Made by a program: the position numbers and the translations under genes. This document shows positions 11,106 to 22,980 of a stretch of DNA of 64,000 nt, in pieces. This stretch comes from Cunninghamia lanceolata (taxonomy: Eukaryota > Streptophyta > Pinopsida > Cupressales > Cupressaceae), in contig BSBN01000445.1 of assembly GCA_027924645.1 (NCBI GenBank), forward strand, positions 3,579,001 through 3,643,000. Direction: 5' to 3'. The notes under the pieces were generated by a model. The model was not told where the DNA came from. It did not search any database and was given only the letters and a program-made list of their open reading frames with translations. The stretch's first letter is position 1; each line of letters starts with the position of its first letter.

Positions 11106-13015
11106 AAGAAAGACATTATTCAGGACAATATGTAAATCACAAGGAAAGGTATGCAAGGTAGTTATAGACTCTAGTTCCACTAATAATCTTGTGTTAGTAG
11201 AGATGGTTGAAAAACTAAAAATAAAAAGGTTTCCTCACCCAACACCTTACAAAGTTTCATGGCTCAATAAGGGTCAGCAAATTTTAGTAAATGAGCAGGC
11301 TTGGATTGAATTCAATATTGGTGTCTACAAGGATAAAGTACTATGTGATGTCATTCCTATGGATGTGTGTCATCTTCTCCTAGGAAGGCCATGGTAGTTT
11401 GATAGGAAGTCAAAACATGATGGGAAGAAGAACATCTATGTGATTGAGAAGGATGGAGTGTCATATAATCTTGCACACCTAAAAGAAGAGGATGTAACAG
11501 CTCATGAAGGACCTAGTGTGATGGTGATAAAGGAGAAGGAGTTTTTGAAGACCTTGGATGAAGAGGAGGTTGGATATGCCATTGTTGGAAAACCTATATC
11601 AAACATAGTAACAACAGAGAAAGAATAGATACCCAAGGAAGTTCAGGCCTTATTGGACAAGTATGAGGATATATTGGTGAAGGATCTCACTAGCTCATTG
11701 CCTCCCATGAGGGATGTGAGCCATCATATTGATCTTATTCCTAGAGCAATCTTGCCAAACAAGCAGCATACAAGGTGACACCACAACAAAATGCAGAAAT
11801 CAGACATCAGGTTCAAGAACTACTAGACAAAGGCCTTATCGGAGATAGTTTAAGTCCCTATACTATACCAATAGTCCTAGCACCCAAGAAAGGTGGAGAT
11901 TGGAGACTATGCACTGATTCAAGAGCAATTAACAAGATAACAATTAGGTATAGATTTCCTATAACCTGGATGGAAGATCTAATGGATAGTTTAGGAGATG
12001 CATGTAATTTTTCAAAAATAGATTTAAAGAGTGGTTACCACCAAATAAGGATAAGAGAAGGTGATGAATGGAAAACTTCCTTCAAGACCAATGAGGGTCT
12101 ATATGAGTGGCTTGTGATGCAATTTGGGCTTTCAAATGCCCCAAGCACATTCATGAGGCTTATGAATGAAGTCCTAAAACAATTCATAGGCAAGTTTGTG
12201 GTGGTATACCTAGATGACATTCTAGTATATAGTAGAACAAAAGAAGAGCATTTGCAACATTTAGACATGGTGTTGAAGAGGTTGAATGAGGAGAAATTGA
12301 TGATTAATCTCAAGAAGTGTGAATTCATGAAAAAGGAACTTATTTATCTTGGGTTTGTGATCTCCAAGGGTACACTCAAGATGTATCCTTCAAAGGTAGA
12401 GGCCATACTCAGTTGGCCAACTCCTAGAGTAGTAGCAGAGGTCAGGAACTTCCATGGATTGGCTTCCTTCTATAGGAAGTTCATCAAGAACTTTAGCTAC
12501 ATTTGTTCACCAATCATTGATACCATCAAAGGAGGGCAGAAGAACAAGTTTAAATGGACTAATGAAGCTGAGAAGAGCTTTGAGTACTTGAAGACAAGAG
12601 TGGCCCAACAACCCATACTTGCACTTCTTGACTTCAACAAGGTGTTCACCATCAAATGTGATGCAAGTAGATATGCTATAGGTGCAGTCCTCAGTCAAGA
12701 TGGAAGGCCAGTTGCATTTTTTAATGAAAAGCTTAATGAAGCTAAGAGGAAGTACTCCTCATATGACCTTGAACTTTATGCCATGGTGTAGTCCCTTAAG
12801 AAGTGGAGATACTATCTTTTTCCCAAGGAGTTTATTGTCTTCACTGACAATCATGCTTTAAGTTTTTTGAACAGCCAAGATAAATTGAGCCATAAGCACA
12901 TGAATTGGATGGAGTATATACAGGCCTACAGATTCACCATAAAACACAAGAAAGGACAAGAAAATAAAGTTGCTGATGCCCTGACCAGAAGATCAATGAT
13001 GGTGCAGGAGATCAA
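11106..13015 (+). pseudogene. pol: Gypsy 1 protease, reverse transcriptase and RNase H
   Basis: Pol resumes after copia 1. The protease region reads VVIDSSSTNNLV, so the DSG-type site has become DSS, and it ends with the usual HLLLGRPW. A stop (11395) and a frameshift near 11766 follow. The RT frame (11775-12791) includes [51 protein letters not shown] and the catalytic [11 protein letters not shown]. RNase H follows with [25 protein letters not shown] and FTDNHALSFL, so its acidic residues are visible. One stop (12789) sits inside RNase H. RT plus a single RNase H is the normal chromovirus arrangement. The long open RT frame suggests decay is only moderate. Confidence 0.92.
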
Positions 13016-14471
13016 ACTTCAAAGTGTAGGCAATGAGGCACTCAAAGGTATGTATCATGATGATGAAGATTTCAAAGATGTTTTTTCTATTTGTAGTCAG
13101 TCCCAAGACAATTTTCACAGTGATTTTTCTGAGTTTATGTTGCAAGATGGTCTTTTGTTCAAAGGTGCTCAGTTGTGTGTACCAAAATGCTCCATGAGAG
13201 CAAATCTAATTAGAGAAAAGCACTGTGGGAGTTTAAGTGGACACTTTGGATATGACAAGACCTTGGAGCATGTCAAGAGGTTCTACCATTGGCCCAGAAT
13301 GCATGTGGATGTGAAGAAGTTTGTGGAGAGTTGTGTGATATGTCAGAGGGCTAAGGGATCAAGTTCCAATGTAGGTTTGTACCAACCTTTGCCAATACCC
13401 AATCACCCATGGGAGTCAATCAGCATGAACTTTGTTTTAGGTCTACCCAAGACACAAAGAGGATATGATAGCATTTTTGTTGTTGTGGATAGGTTTAGTA
13501 GGTTGGCACATTTCATTACTTGCAAGTCCACTAATGATGCCTCTCATATTGCTGGTTTGTTTTTCAAAGAAATTGTAAGAATCCATGGATTACCTTTGAC
13601 TATAGTGTCTGACAGAGACTCCAAGTTCATTGGTCACTTTTGGAGGAGCTTGTGGAAAATGTTGGGAACTAATCTACCCTTCAGTTCTGCCTACCAAGCT
13701 CATTGGTCATTGGGAAGCTTGTTAAGGTGCCTAACCAATGAGCATAATTAGTCATGGGATCTCATACTACCTCAAGCAGAGTATGCCTACAATGACTCTG
13801 TCAATAGGAGCATAGGAAGAACCCCTTTTGAAGTTGTGTATGGTATGAAACCAAGGGGCATTTATGAGTTAAGAGATATAAGAGGATTCAACAATAGGAG
13901 TGTACAAGAAGAAGATTTTGCCATTGCCATGAGAGATATACATCAGCAGGTTAGAGAAACTCTTGAGAAGAGTGTTGCTAAGTACAAGGAGAAGGCAGAC
14001 TTGAAAAGAAAAGATGTTTAGTGCAAGGTAGGTGACATGGTGCTAGCACATTTGAGAAAGGAAAGACTGCCTAAGGGTAGATACACTAAACTAGTGATGA
14101 AGAAGATAGGACCTTGTAGGGTGGTCCACAAATTTGGTCAGAATGCTTATGAGATAGAACTCCCTCCTGGAGTTGCTATCTCCCCCATTTTCAATGTTGT
14201 AGATCTGTAATCTTTTAGAGGATCTACTATTGCAAGTGAAGAAGCAGAGGAAGTTGCTGATGAAAATTGGATAAGAGACCTTCCACCTAGTCAACTACTG
14301 AAGCTTGAAACCATCTTGGACACAAGGGAGGTAAAAAGGACAAGGAACAAGGTATACAATGAACACATGCTAAAATGGCATGGTTTGCCAAATGAATATG
14401 CTACCTGGATGACTGAAGAAGACATCAAGAGGCATGGGACCTCTATGCAAGAGCTCATTTCATCAAGATGA
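13016..14471 (+). pseudogene. pol: Gypsy 1 integrase with C-terminal chromodomain
   Basis: The HHCC zinc region is seen (HCGSLSGHFGYDK ... CVICQRAK). In the catalytic core the first Asp is replaced: SMNFVLGLP where the family has MDF. The second Asp is kept (IVSDRDSKF). The third-residue region around 13690-13750 is scrambled by small indels, and a stop is at about 13749. Downstream are ILPQAEYAYNDSVNRS and TPFEVVYGMKP. The C-terminus (14291-14471) is a chromodomain, LETILDTREVKRTRNKVYNE then LKWHGLPNEYATWM. In chromoviruses this domain is thought to direct integration to heterochromatin. It ends 28 bases before the 3' LTR. Confidence 0.9.
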
Positions 14472-14498
14472 TGAAATCTTTTCACTTTGGTTGTATGG

Positions 14499-15803
14499 TG
14501 TAGGAGCACCTAAGTTTTTAAGTCAAATTTTGATTTTTGAGCTCAATATAGAGCCTAGGAAAAATTTTGGTTTTAAAATATTGTAATAAGTCCACTAAGG
14601 ACATGTCTATGTGGTTGAGGTAGTGAAAGTCTGAGTTTTGCCTCATTTTTAGGCATGTTTTTAACTATAGCCTTAGTGGGAAGGCTATTCTTAGCCTCTT
14701 TCTTGATTTTTCCACAATGGAAATCATGGAGTCATAAAGTTTCATTGTATACATGATATATTGGGCCTCATTCTAGTTGAGGAGGAGAGAGATGAAGTTT
14801 GGAGAAGAGAAGAAATAAGAAAAAATAGAGTTTTCTACGTTTTGACTATTTTTCTATTGTTTCTTTGTTTGTTACACACCCGTACAGTATTGTCAAGGTC
14901 CCAAAAGCATAAAATGGTGTAATATTTAGTGTTAGCTTTCATTTGAGTTCAGTTAGGAGTAATTTCATTATAGTTTAAGGATTTTGCAATCAATTTTATG
15001 AAAACTACCCTAAACCCTAGTGTTTTCAGGGTTTTAGGGAATCGATAGATTCCTTATCCATTCCACCCATGTCACATCCCAAAATGGGTGTAATGTATTT
15101 TTTTATGTTATATTTGAAATGGGTTTTCTTTGTAGGAGTAGGGGACTGTGTTGAAGGACTGTTTGAGTGCATTTGAAGCCTAATATCTCTATGTATTAGG
15201 CAAGTAACTTTGGTAGAGTAGAGGTTTGATGATAAGATGTCTTGGGATGACCTTGGATGCCCAAAACTAGTTTAATCAGTCTATTTGCAACCCAATACAA
15301 GCCTTGGAGGAGACCTTGCAAGTTGAGAGTGAGTTTAGGTCACACTTGCTTTATAAAAGTGGCCTAATTAGGCCTTAGGACAATAGGAACAATCACAATT
15401 AGAGGCACATGTTCCAAAGAAACATACCCTACATGTTTGATATGTCATAGAATGCCCTAATGGGTATTTTAAAAGCTATTTTATTTGTGGGTTTGTCATG
15501 TTCTAAACAAGTTATGCTCCAAAAACCCTATTCCGAGGGCTATAAGCAAATAGGCCTGTTTGTGAAGCAACCTTAGGAAAGATAAGAGTCCTAAGTGTTT
15601 GATTAGTTTGGTAAGTGTCTATCATCCATATTGATGTTATCAAAGGTGTTTTGGAAGTTTGATAACTTGTCCCTATATTCCAACCTTGAAATGGCATTTT
15701 TGTCTAGTTTACATGCCTTAAATTGCCAACAAGCTACCCATGCCTTGCATGGTAAATCCAACCATCATTGAAGGTTGTTCAATCTATCCCTTGCTCTACA
15801 TTA
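14499..15803 (+). repeat. Gypsy 1 3' LTR
   Basis: This is a direct repeat of 293-1596, beginning TGTAGGAGCACC and ending near CTCTACA/TTA. The exact end is uncertain by about 3 bp. No strong polypurine tract is seen before it. Confidence 0.88.
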
Positions 15804-16735
15804 GTGGAGACCATAAAAATCAAAACCCCTAAGGGTTACCCCTGTACTGTGGATGATATCCCTATTGGAACCCCTGCCACTTCTAAAAAGAAGCCCCAAC
15901 ATTGTGCCACCCCAGGGCCAGGGAAAACGTCGGCTAAAAGGGATAGACTGAATTCAGAGGATGAAGGGATTGCTACTGAGAAAAAATCTAAAAAGGGTAA
16001 TGAGGTAATGACTACAGTTGAGCCTATGAAAATTGTGGAGCTGGACACTGGGCATAAACTTGCTAGTAGTGGTGAAGGTGTGGAGGCTACTAACCCGAGG
16101 GTCCATCAGTCAACTTGCATTGCTGGTAAACCTTCTGTGAACCCCCAGGGGGTGGAGATCTCTAATGAATTAGAGTTTTTTAAGGAAACTATGGAGGAGG
16201 GAGGAGAGGAAACCCCCACTAATTTTGTACATGAAGTTGAAGGAGCGAGTCACTTCGCCTCCATGAACAAGTCTAGTTTTGAGGACTTGGGTGAAGCTAT
16301 TAGGGTTTCCATGGGACACAACAAAAAGGGGAATTGCTCCCTATGTGTTAAGACTACTGAGGATCTGAGGCATCTCCAGAGGAAGATGGAGGGGATGCAG
16401 AAAAAGTGGAAGATTATGGCTGAGCTTGCTGTAAAGGCCCTGCATCGTGCGGCATCGATCTTCATGGCTATGAAGGACTTAGATGACAAGGTCAAGAAGG
16501 TGGGACTTGATAGCCTTGGAGATTATAAAGACATGGTTGATTTCCTGGCCAAGTTTGGGATGGTTGACTGTCCCTATTTTTTGGTAGCTTTTGTTGTTTC
16601 TACTATTTTTGATTAGGTGTTTTTTGTAGGCTGTCAATGCATTGTTAATGTGTTGTTTCTGACTTGTTAATAGTCTGTAGCCTGGGGGGTTGTTTTGTAT
16701 AGGGTTTTGAACCCTCTTCTCTAGATGATCTAATA
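15804..16735 (+). pseudogene. LINE-like retrosequence, right part: unidentified ORF and 3' tail
   Basis: An open frame of about 270 codons runs to a stop at 16614-16616. It is rich in Lys, Glu and Ser early on. Its C-terminal 90 residues are helical (KTTEDLRHLQRKMEGMQKKW) and its end is hydrophobic. I do not recognise a family. After the stop comes a short GT-rich segment with GGGTTTTGAACCCTC and an AATAAAAAAC tail, which resembles the 3' ends of plant L1-type LINEs. The upstream half is at 1-292, split by gypsy 1. It could be a LINE ORF1 relic or a retroposed cellular transcript. Sequence after 16735 reads as gypsy 2 gag, so the retrosequence sits inside that element. Confidence 0.4.
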
Positions 16736-16961
16736 AAAAACAACTCCAATGTCAACAAAATCAAAACCCTCAACAACAACAAATACCACAAAACATTATC
16801 CAAGAACTCATCACCCACCAACAACAACAAAATCAAAATCTGCCACAATAACAATTGCCTAACTTCCTCTAGCACCTCATCCAACAAGAACAAAACATAC
16901 CAAAACCACCCATCCTAGATTTATCACACATTGTTCAAACATTGATACAAAAGGTTGATGA
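16736..16961 (+). pseudogene. gag: Gypsy 2 gag, Gln/Asn-rich part
   Basis: One frame reads as a Gln/Asn-rich, low-complexity segment (QNPQQQQIPQN... IQELITHQQQQNQ) with a couple of stops, ending LIQKVDD at the giant-unit insertion. It continues after 20225 as EMQQGHKKKQYSFEDI, in the position that gypsy 3 gag has VVGQGKKTFSIENI. It is the left half of the capsid-like region and has no catalytic role. Confidence 0.7.
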
Positions 16962-16981
16962 TGTTGTGTGGTTACACAACA
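16962..16981. repeat. Terminal hairpin of giant unit, copy 1
   Basis: TGTTGTGT and ACACAACA are inverted 8-bp arms around GGTT, at the very 5' end of the unit. The same hairpin ends copy 2 at 39896-39915. Confidence 0.8.
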
Positions 16982-19205
16982 CGCCCCATTTTGACTTGGC
17001 AAAACAGGGACCCAACTTTTTGGCTTGGCTTGTGTTGTCTACTTTCTGGCGGTTTGGTAAAAATGAGTCAGGTGCATCATCATCATGAAGGTCAGGATGA
17101 GGTAGGTCATCATCATGAGGTCAGTTTGTCAAAGTTCATATTTTGTTTCTATGACCTCATATTTAGAAAGAGCTTGAAATTCTAGGCAGGTTTGCCTTTT
17201 ACATCACCTGAAAATTCATCCATATGAGGGAGTTATGAGCAGTCAAAGTTTTGGTCAAACCTGATAATCGCAAGAGGATCATCATATTTTTATCCTCAGT
17301 CATGTTGTCAAGATCATCATGATCTTGGTCTATCACCCGATAAAAATCATGTAGTCGCAATATCCGGACATTAATTTTAGGTGATAGTGCCCTTTACCCA
17401 TCAAATGACCTTATGCGCATCGTGAGCATAATGTTTTGAGTGTAACCCGATATTTCATAACAACGAACATCATGATATTTTCAATATCACCCTGCTTAGA
17501 AAATCCACCATCTGCATAATTTGCATGCGCATGTCAAAGTCCTATCAGAGGGTCATCATCCTGATCTTTCAAGAGAGGGTCATATTTGCTGATATTCGCT
17601 AATATGATGATGACGTCATCATATCCTCTTGATCTCCTTTTGCATGATCATGATGATCACCCTATCTTTTAAGGGAGGGTGATATTCCATTCCTTAGCAT
17701 GATCATATTTTAAATATCACCCTAGCGCTAACCTGATGATGACCTCAACTCATCCTCATGCTTCGAAGATGGAATATGATGGTTACGTCATCATGATATT
17801 CAATGAGGAGGATCATCATATTTTTATCCTGTCATGTTGTCAAGATCATCATGATCTTGTTTGTCTACCCGATATTGCATAATGTCCTCCTGCCGAGAAA
17901 TATGACCTTTTGCAAATATCCTGATGACGTCATCTCGATCTGATAAACGAAGAAGCAAATATTAGGAGGACATCATCATCACATTTCCCTTCGGCAGGAT
18001 ATTTTCCAAAACATGATCCGGTTCGTGAATATGACGATGACGTCATGTTCTAAGTTTAACAAAAGCCCCGGATATCCTGATGATCATCATCATCCTGATC
18101 TTTCGAGAGGGTTACCTTGACTGCAAAGGGGTCATATTACATTCACCACCTGATCATCTTCCTTAGGTGACCCGATATTACATTTATCCCCTGATCTTAA
18201 CTAAACATGACGGTGACGTCATCTTTTGCATTTTAATGAAGCCCGGATATGACGATGACGTCACCATCATATTCCATTCCTCAGCAGCAGGATCATATTT
18301 CATATCCTCCTATTTTCCTTCGACATGATGATGATGATGATGTCATTCTTTTCCCCAATATACAGAAGCGAAACATGACGGTGACGTCATCTGGACATTC
18401 GGAAGGGGGAGCATCATATTTCCAAAATATCATGCAGACGAAAGTTTTAAGTTTTGATATCGGCCAAGTCTGGATTTTTCTCGCTGATAGAACATGTCTT
18501 CCCGATGGAAGGACATCATCATGATTTTTGGCGTCGGTATAAGTTTAACCGTCGGCCTAATGTAAAATTTGTCATTCTGACCGTGTGTAGTCACACCGAT
18601 ACATACATGCATAATATACAGAGCCGGATTCGAAGGAAGGTTAAAGGTAGTTTTTTTTCCTCGTATATGTTGCGATGTATATGTGATTTTGAACCTGATA
18701 TACAAGGAAATAGGCGGGAAAACGAAGTGATGGATTTTTCAATCCATTTGAAGCCCGATAGCCTAATTTTCGGTCAACGATGGTTGACCAGTGTATTTTT
18801 TAGCCCTGTTTATGCATTTTTTGCATGGTTTTCACAGAATTTGAAACCCATTGCATATGTTTGAACATGGGGCTTGTTTTAATGTGAATTTTAACTTCAT
18901 GCTGTGTTCCACATGATGATGAACTTAATGTTTGTCTGTTTATTTGCAGGAAGTCATGATGCTGTTAGAGCTGAAGCTGATAATTACAAAGTTGCACATG
19001 GAGGCAACATGAACCAGAAGTGAGGAGGATATTGTCAAATATGTTGTTTGCCAGCTGGAGACCGAATCAAATCAAAGATGCTGGAATATTCTGTGCCAGC
19101 TGTACATTTGCCAACTGGCGAAGCATGTGCTTTTCATCTAGACCGTTGATTATTATGAGAGGATCCTGATCCTTGGATCATTGTAACTGTTTTCTGGCAT
19201 TTGTT

Positions 19206-19214
19206 CTATATAAG
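19206..19214 (+). promoter_or_regulatory. TATA box of giant unit, copy 1
   Basis: CTATATAAG lies 1.0 kb before the 3' end, matching the position of TATA boxes at 33976-33984 and 61743-61751 in copies 2 and 3. In an LTR this would mark the U3/R transition. Confidence 0.6.
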
Positions 19215-20225
19215 AGCCAGAGCTTGTCAAAAATAAGGGGGATAGATAGATATATCTGGCAATAAGGCTAATACATTAGAGAGAGAGAAAGAGATACACA
19301 GACACATCTGGCAATAAGGCCAATTACTGTAGAATCAAATACGAGATCAGATTACTGAGACTAATGAGGATAGAATTGTTGAAATGTCAAGGTTCTTTCT
19401 TCAGATCACTGTAAATGTACCTGTTCTTGAGCATACTGAATGGATATAAAGTTTTAGATTACATCCTGATTGTAAATTTTACGTAATCTTCATGTTGATT
19501 TCTGGATATGTACTGGTGAATGCTGTGTTCAACTAGAAGCGCTTTCATTTCATTACATGTTGTTATCAACTTTTCCTTTGAAGATTTGCACTAGATCATG
19601 CGGATTTGTGGAATGTCCTGGTGAAGTATGATTCTAGTTTCCTTCTTTTCATTGCATGTATGGGAGCTTGTATGTGGATCAGTGATCTAAGTCAAGTAGT
19701 TTTGGGAATCTCATTCTTTAACCCTTTTCCTTTTTTTAATTTCATAAATTCATCACCATAACTACAAGTCATGACAAATAACAAGTAGAACAGAGAAATA
19801 TGCTGAAATCCCGTAGGTAACTGAAAATCCTTAGCATATTTGAGTTAAATGCATGTAGTATTGAAAATATCATGCAAAGAATCATAAATAGTGGTAGAAA
19901 TCATGCAAATATCAGCCTGTAGGCACATTATTTGACTAAATTCACAGTGCAGAGGTAGAATTATTGGAGATTTATGCGGAGCAGATATATAGAGCAGGAT
20001 ATTTGGAGAAATAATGATGAAATTTTGCAGAAATACGTAAGGCCCCTGAATGGAAAACAGCAACACACATCAACCACTGAGTAACGTCAGTAGATTAAGA
20101 CCTAATCAACGGAGACTTGGGATCATGAATTCTCTGAATTCATCATATCTTTCAAGATGAGTAAAGGTTGTTGTGTAACTTTTATTCTATGTTTGTTTAT
20201 GACTAACATCATGACCAACAGATGA

Positions 20226-20693
20226 GATGCAACAAGGGCATAAAAAGAAGCAATACTCATTTGAAGACATTTTTCCATACCATTTTGGTTGCTCCATTCA
20301 TATGCCACCCTTTCCCAAAAATTTTGAAACTCCAAAATTTGACAAATACAAAGGGAAAGGGGACCCTCAAGAACATCCTAGGAAATTTTGTATTGCTTGC
20401 TTAGAAGTCTCCTATGAGGACACCTATCTCATGAGATTTTTGCCTTGAAGCCTAGGAGGACAAGCCACTAAATGGTTTGTACACCTTCCCCCAAGAATTA
20501 AAACATTTCATGAACTTGCAAAGAATCTTGTTAATCATTTCTCCTACAATTTTAAACATGAAATATCAATGACTGACCTTTCCAACACAAAACAAAAGAA
20601 TGGGGAAACCTTCACTGCCTTCTTGCAATGATGGAGAAGTTTAGCAAGCAAGCTTCCATGGCTAATCCCTAAGAAATAATTGGTCAACATGTT
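20226..20693 (+). pseudogene. gag: Gypsy 2 gag, capsid-like core
   Basis: The frame continues from 16961: QYSFEDIFPYHFGCSIHMPP then TPKFDKYKGKGDPQEHPRKF, directly comparable to gypsy 3 gag (IPQFDKYKGKGNLEDHLRAF). Stops interrupt after MRFLP (20446) and later. It ends in ..KQLVNMF-like coding at the copia 2 insertion and resumes at 29553 with MFFTEPIQEIGFHLQIQ. It is a structural protein remnant. Confidence 0.8.
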
Positions 20694-22695
20694 TTTAAAA
20701 AAAATCTGATATAATGAGAGTGGGGGTGAATCAGTATATACCACAAATTAATCCAATTCAACTTTATCTTAAAAAATGTTCTACTACCTTAAACAGATAA
20801 ACAGATAATGAAGCAATTCAAACATAATCACACAAACAGACAACCATAACACTAGATTTACATGGAAAACCCTATAAGAGAAAAATCATGGTGAGAAAGT
20901 TGTGTGGATCTACTGTCCAAATTCAACCTCACAAATAAAAACAGGATTACAATAGGTTTTATGGGCTACAACCCAAAGGAAGCTACAACTCCCTAATACA
21001 TTATTTTATGGGCACCAACCCAAAGGATGCTACAACTCCCTAATACATTGTTTTATGGGCAAAAACCCAAAGGAAGCTACAACTCCTTAAAGTGCTACAA
21101 CACTTACAGAAAGAGGCTACAACCTTTGCACAAGATACTTGACAAAATTTGCTAATCAATCACCTCTGCAACATCAACACCCTTCACACTGACATATAAC
21201 TTCAACACCTTTGCTCAATGAATGTTGCACACTTCCAAACACACATATACTCACATCCACACTCACACATACATCTTCACACCTCTCACACACTCATCCA
21301 ATTCACACCAAACAAGATCTTTCATTTATATCCTCTGCAAGCTTCAAATCCTTTCTCCTACGCCAGCCACAATGAAATGTGTAGCATGAAATGTGCAACG
21401 GCCACAACAGCTCGACATGCAAAATCATGTAGAAATCCAATGTGGTTCAAACCAAGATTATAATTAGGACCTATTCTTCCTCATCGCATTCTTCCACACT
21501 AGTGCACATGGCGTAATCATCAAGACATATCAAGTCAACCCAACAATCATTTATCCTTCCACATATTAGCTCCAGACCTAAAGTAGTACCGAAGAGACCA
21601 AATAACATCATGCAAATCACTTCACCACAATTATATGAATTTCAAAAACATTCTCAAACATCCTTTTCTCTAGAAAATGGATCATCTTTCTATCATAAGA
21701 AAATAAACATTGAGTTTGGCATTACTTGCAAACTCTAAATATATAGTCTTGAAATATATCCTTGAAAAATAAACTTGTAGTACACTTCAACAACTGAAAC
21801 ATGGAAACAAAAAACATACAGACCATTTGAACACATCCTCCAAACAACAAAGACAAATAATGTAATGCGGTGTCTTTCACAGTCCCCTCCTGACAACCCT
21901 AGTCAGCAATATGATATGTCTTTGCTTTGCTAACTTTACAGAACCTTTGTGGTACAACTTATCATCTAAAACTTGCAACATACAAGCCTTTAACCTTTAT
22001 CTAACTATCCTTCAAACCACAAGATCACATCTTAAAATATGGAGAAATGTGGAGCATTCCTCATACTCTTTCTGATTACAATAGTACAAAATCATTGTCT
22101 TCGCTCTCCAAGCTCTTGAAACATCTATGGTAACTTTCATGCTCTAAAATCAGAAACATACATACTTCACACTTATCTCTGTCTAACTTCCAAACTACAA
22201 GGCCATACCTTCAAATGTAGAGGAATGCAGAGCATTCTCGTAAGTTTCTTTAGTGCAATTTCTAGTGCCTTGAACTATCTAAAACCTTTTATAGATTCTT
22301 TCATTCCTTAAGCAATGCTTTGCATCAGGAAACAATGAATACAACATTCACCACATTAGAGACTACAATCACAACACTTTTAATAAAAAACAAGAATCTT
22401 CCTGTGAACACAACTTTCATCTTTCCATGAACTTCAGTAGATAAGGTACAACTATGTGTAGATGAAACTAATCCATCTCCTTCACTTCACAACTTCTCTA
22501 ATCATCACCCTTTTGTCTACTCCTCTACACATCACTTTTCTTTCTACCCCATAACACTTCTGATTGCTTACTCTACTGTCCTCACTAATCACCACTCTAC
22601 AACAATCTCCCTTTGGCATCTCTGTTGACATCACTGATCATCCCTGATCAGCATTCCATACTACTATTGACACCAATGGCAACACATATGCAACA
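20694..22695 (-). repeat. Copia 2 3' LTR
   Basis: About 2.0 kb, repeated at 27593-29552. It contains three 47-bp tandem units (20961, 21008 and 21055; ATGGGC..ACCCAAAGG.AGCTACAACTCC), whereas the partner LTR has two. It ends ATATGCAACA. No coding gene is seen. Confidence 0.85.
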
Positions 22696-22707
22696 ATCTC
22701 CCCATTT
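22696..22707 (-). other. Copia 2 polypurine tract
   Basis: AAATGGGGAGAT on the minus strand abuts the 3' LTR. Confidence 0.7.
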
Positions 22708-22980
22708 GACATTGATGGCAACACTTGACCTAATATACAAATTTCTCACCCTTTGACATCAAGGACAAAGGGCTAGTGGTCTTCTCTGTACCTACAAAAA
22801 ATCATATACACTCTTCATGTCTGCATTATCCTTATCATCCTCCTTTTCTCTCATCTACCTATTCCCCTTGAGAGGTAGCCTCCATCAATCGAGGGATAAA
22901 AATGTATCTTGAACTACTCCCCCTGGATAGATGCACCAACTATGCATCTAGTTAGAAGGAGGGACAACAAACCCTAACTT

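Larger units (their letters stand above)
293..15803 (+). mobile_element. Gypsy 1: Ty3/gypsy chromovirus, interrupted by copia 1
   Basis: The element has two long direct repeats starting TG(C/T)AGGAGCACC, an initiator-Met-type primer binding site, gag with a CCHC knuckle, then protease, RT, RNase H, integrase and a C-terminal chromodomain. That order and the chromodomain place it in the chromovirus branch of Ty3/gypsy. Copia 1 (2887-11100) splits it near the gag/protease junction with a perfect CCACA duplication. Without the insert it would be about 7.3 kb. Both frames are decayed by stops and indels, so it is non-autonomous now. I could not resolve its own target duplication: the left flank is GGTAG and the right end lies at about 15800-15803. 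Confidence 0.9.
16962..20220 (+). mobile_element. Giant LTR-like unit, copy 1 (ORF-less, 3,259 bp)
   Basis: The unit begins TGTTGTGTGGTTACACAACA and ends CATGACCAACA. It is flanked by GATGA (16957-16961 and 20221-20225) within gypsy 2 gag. The first 300 bp and the last 180 bp align clearly with the two ends of copy 2 (39915 and 33156 in reverse). It has no PBS, gag or pol. The U3-like part has six TGACGTCA sites (17611, 17935, 18038, 18214, 18256 and 18382) and a duplicated block of about 62 bp (17277-17341 and 17811-17873). The protein-coding part found in copies 2 and 3 is missing: sequence passes from a TTTGCAG-GAAGTCATG acceptor-like site (about 18942) almost directly to the C-terminal flank. 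It behaves structurally as a solo LTR. Confidence 0.82.

Noticed and set aside
6150..18400. Gypsy 4 LTR and giant unit copy 1 as the same LTR family because of shared CCTGATGA words
   Set aside because: Their termini, gag context and overall order do not align; only short motif vocabulary is shared.
18454..18864. 136-codon + strand frame in giant unit copy 1
   Set aside because: It has no counterpart in copy 2 and lies in the motif-rich U3-like sequence, so chance is the simpler reading.
21218..21463. Short + strand frames in the copia 2 LTRs (also 28006-28230, 28294-28590)
   Set aside because: LTR sequence, low complexity (His/Thr/Ser-rich from CA repeats), no domain, and not conserved in length between the two LTRs.
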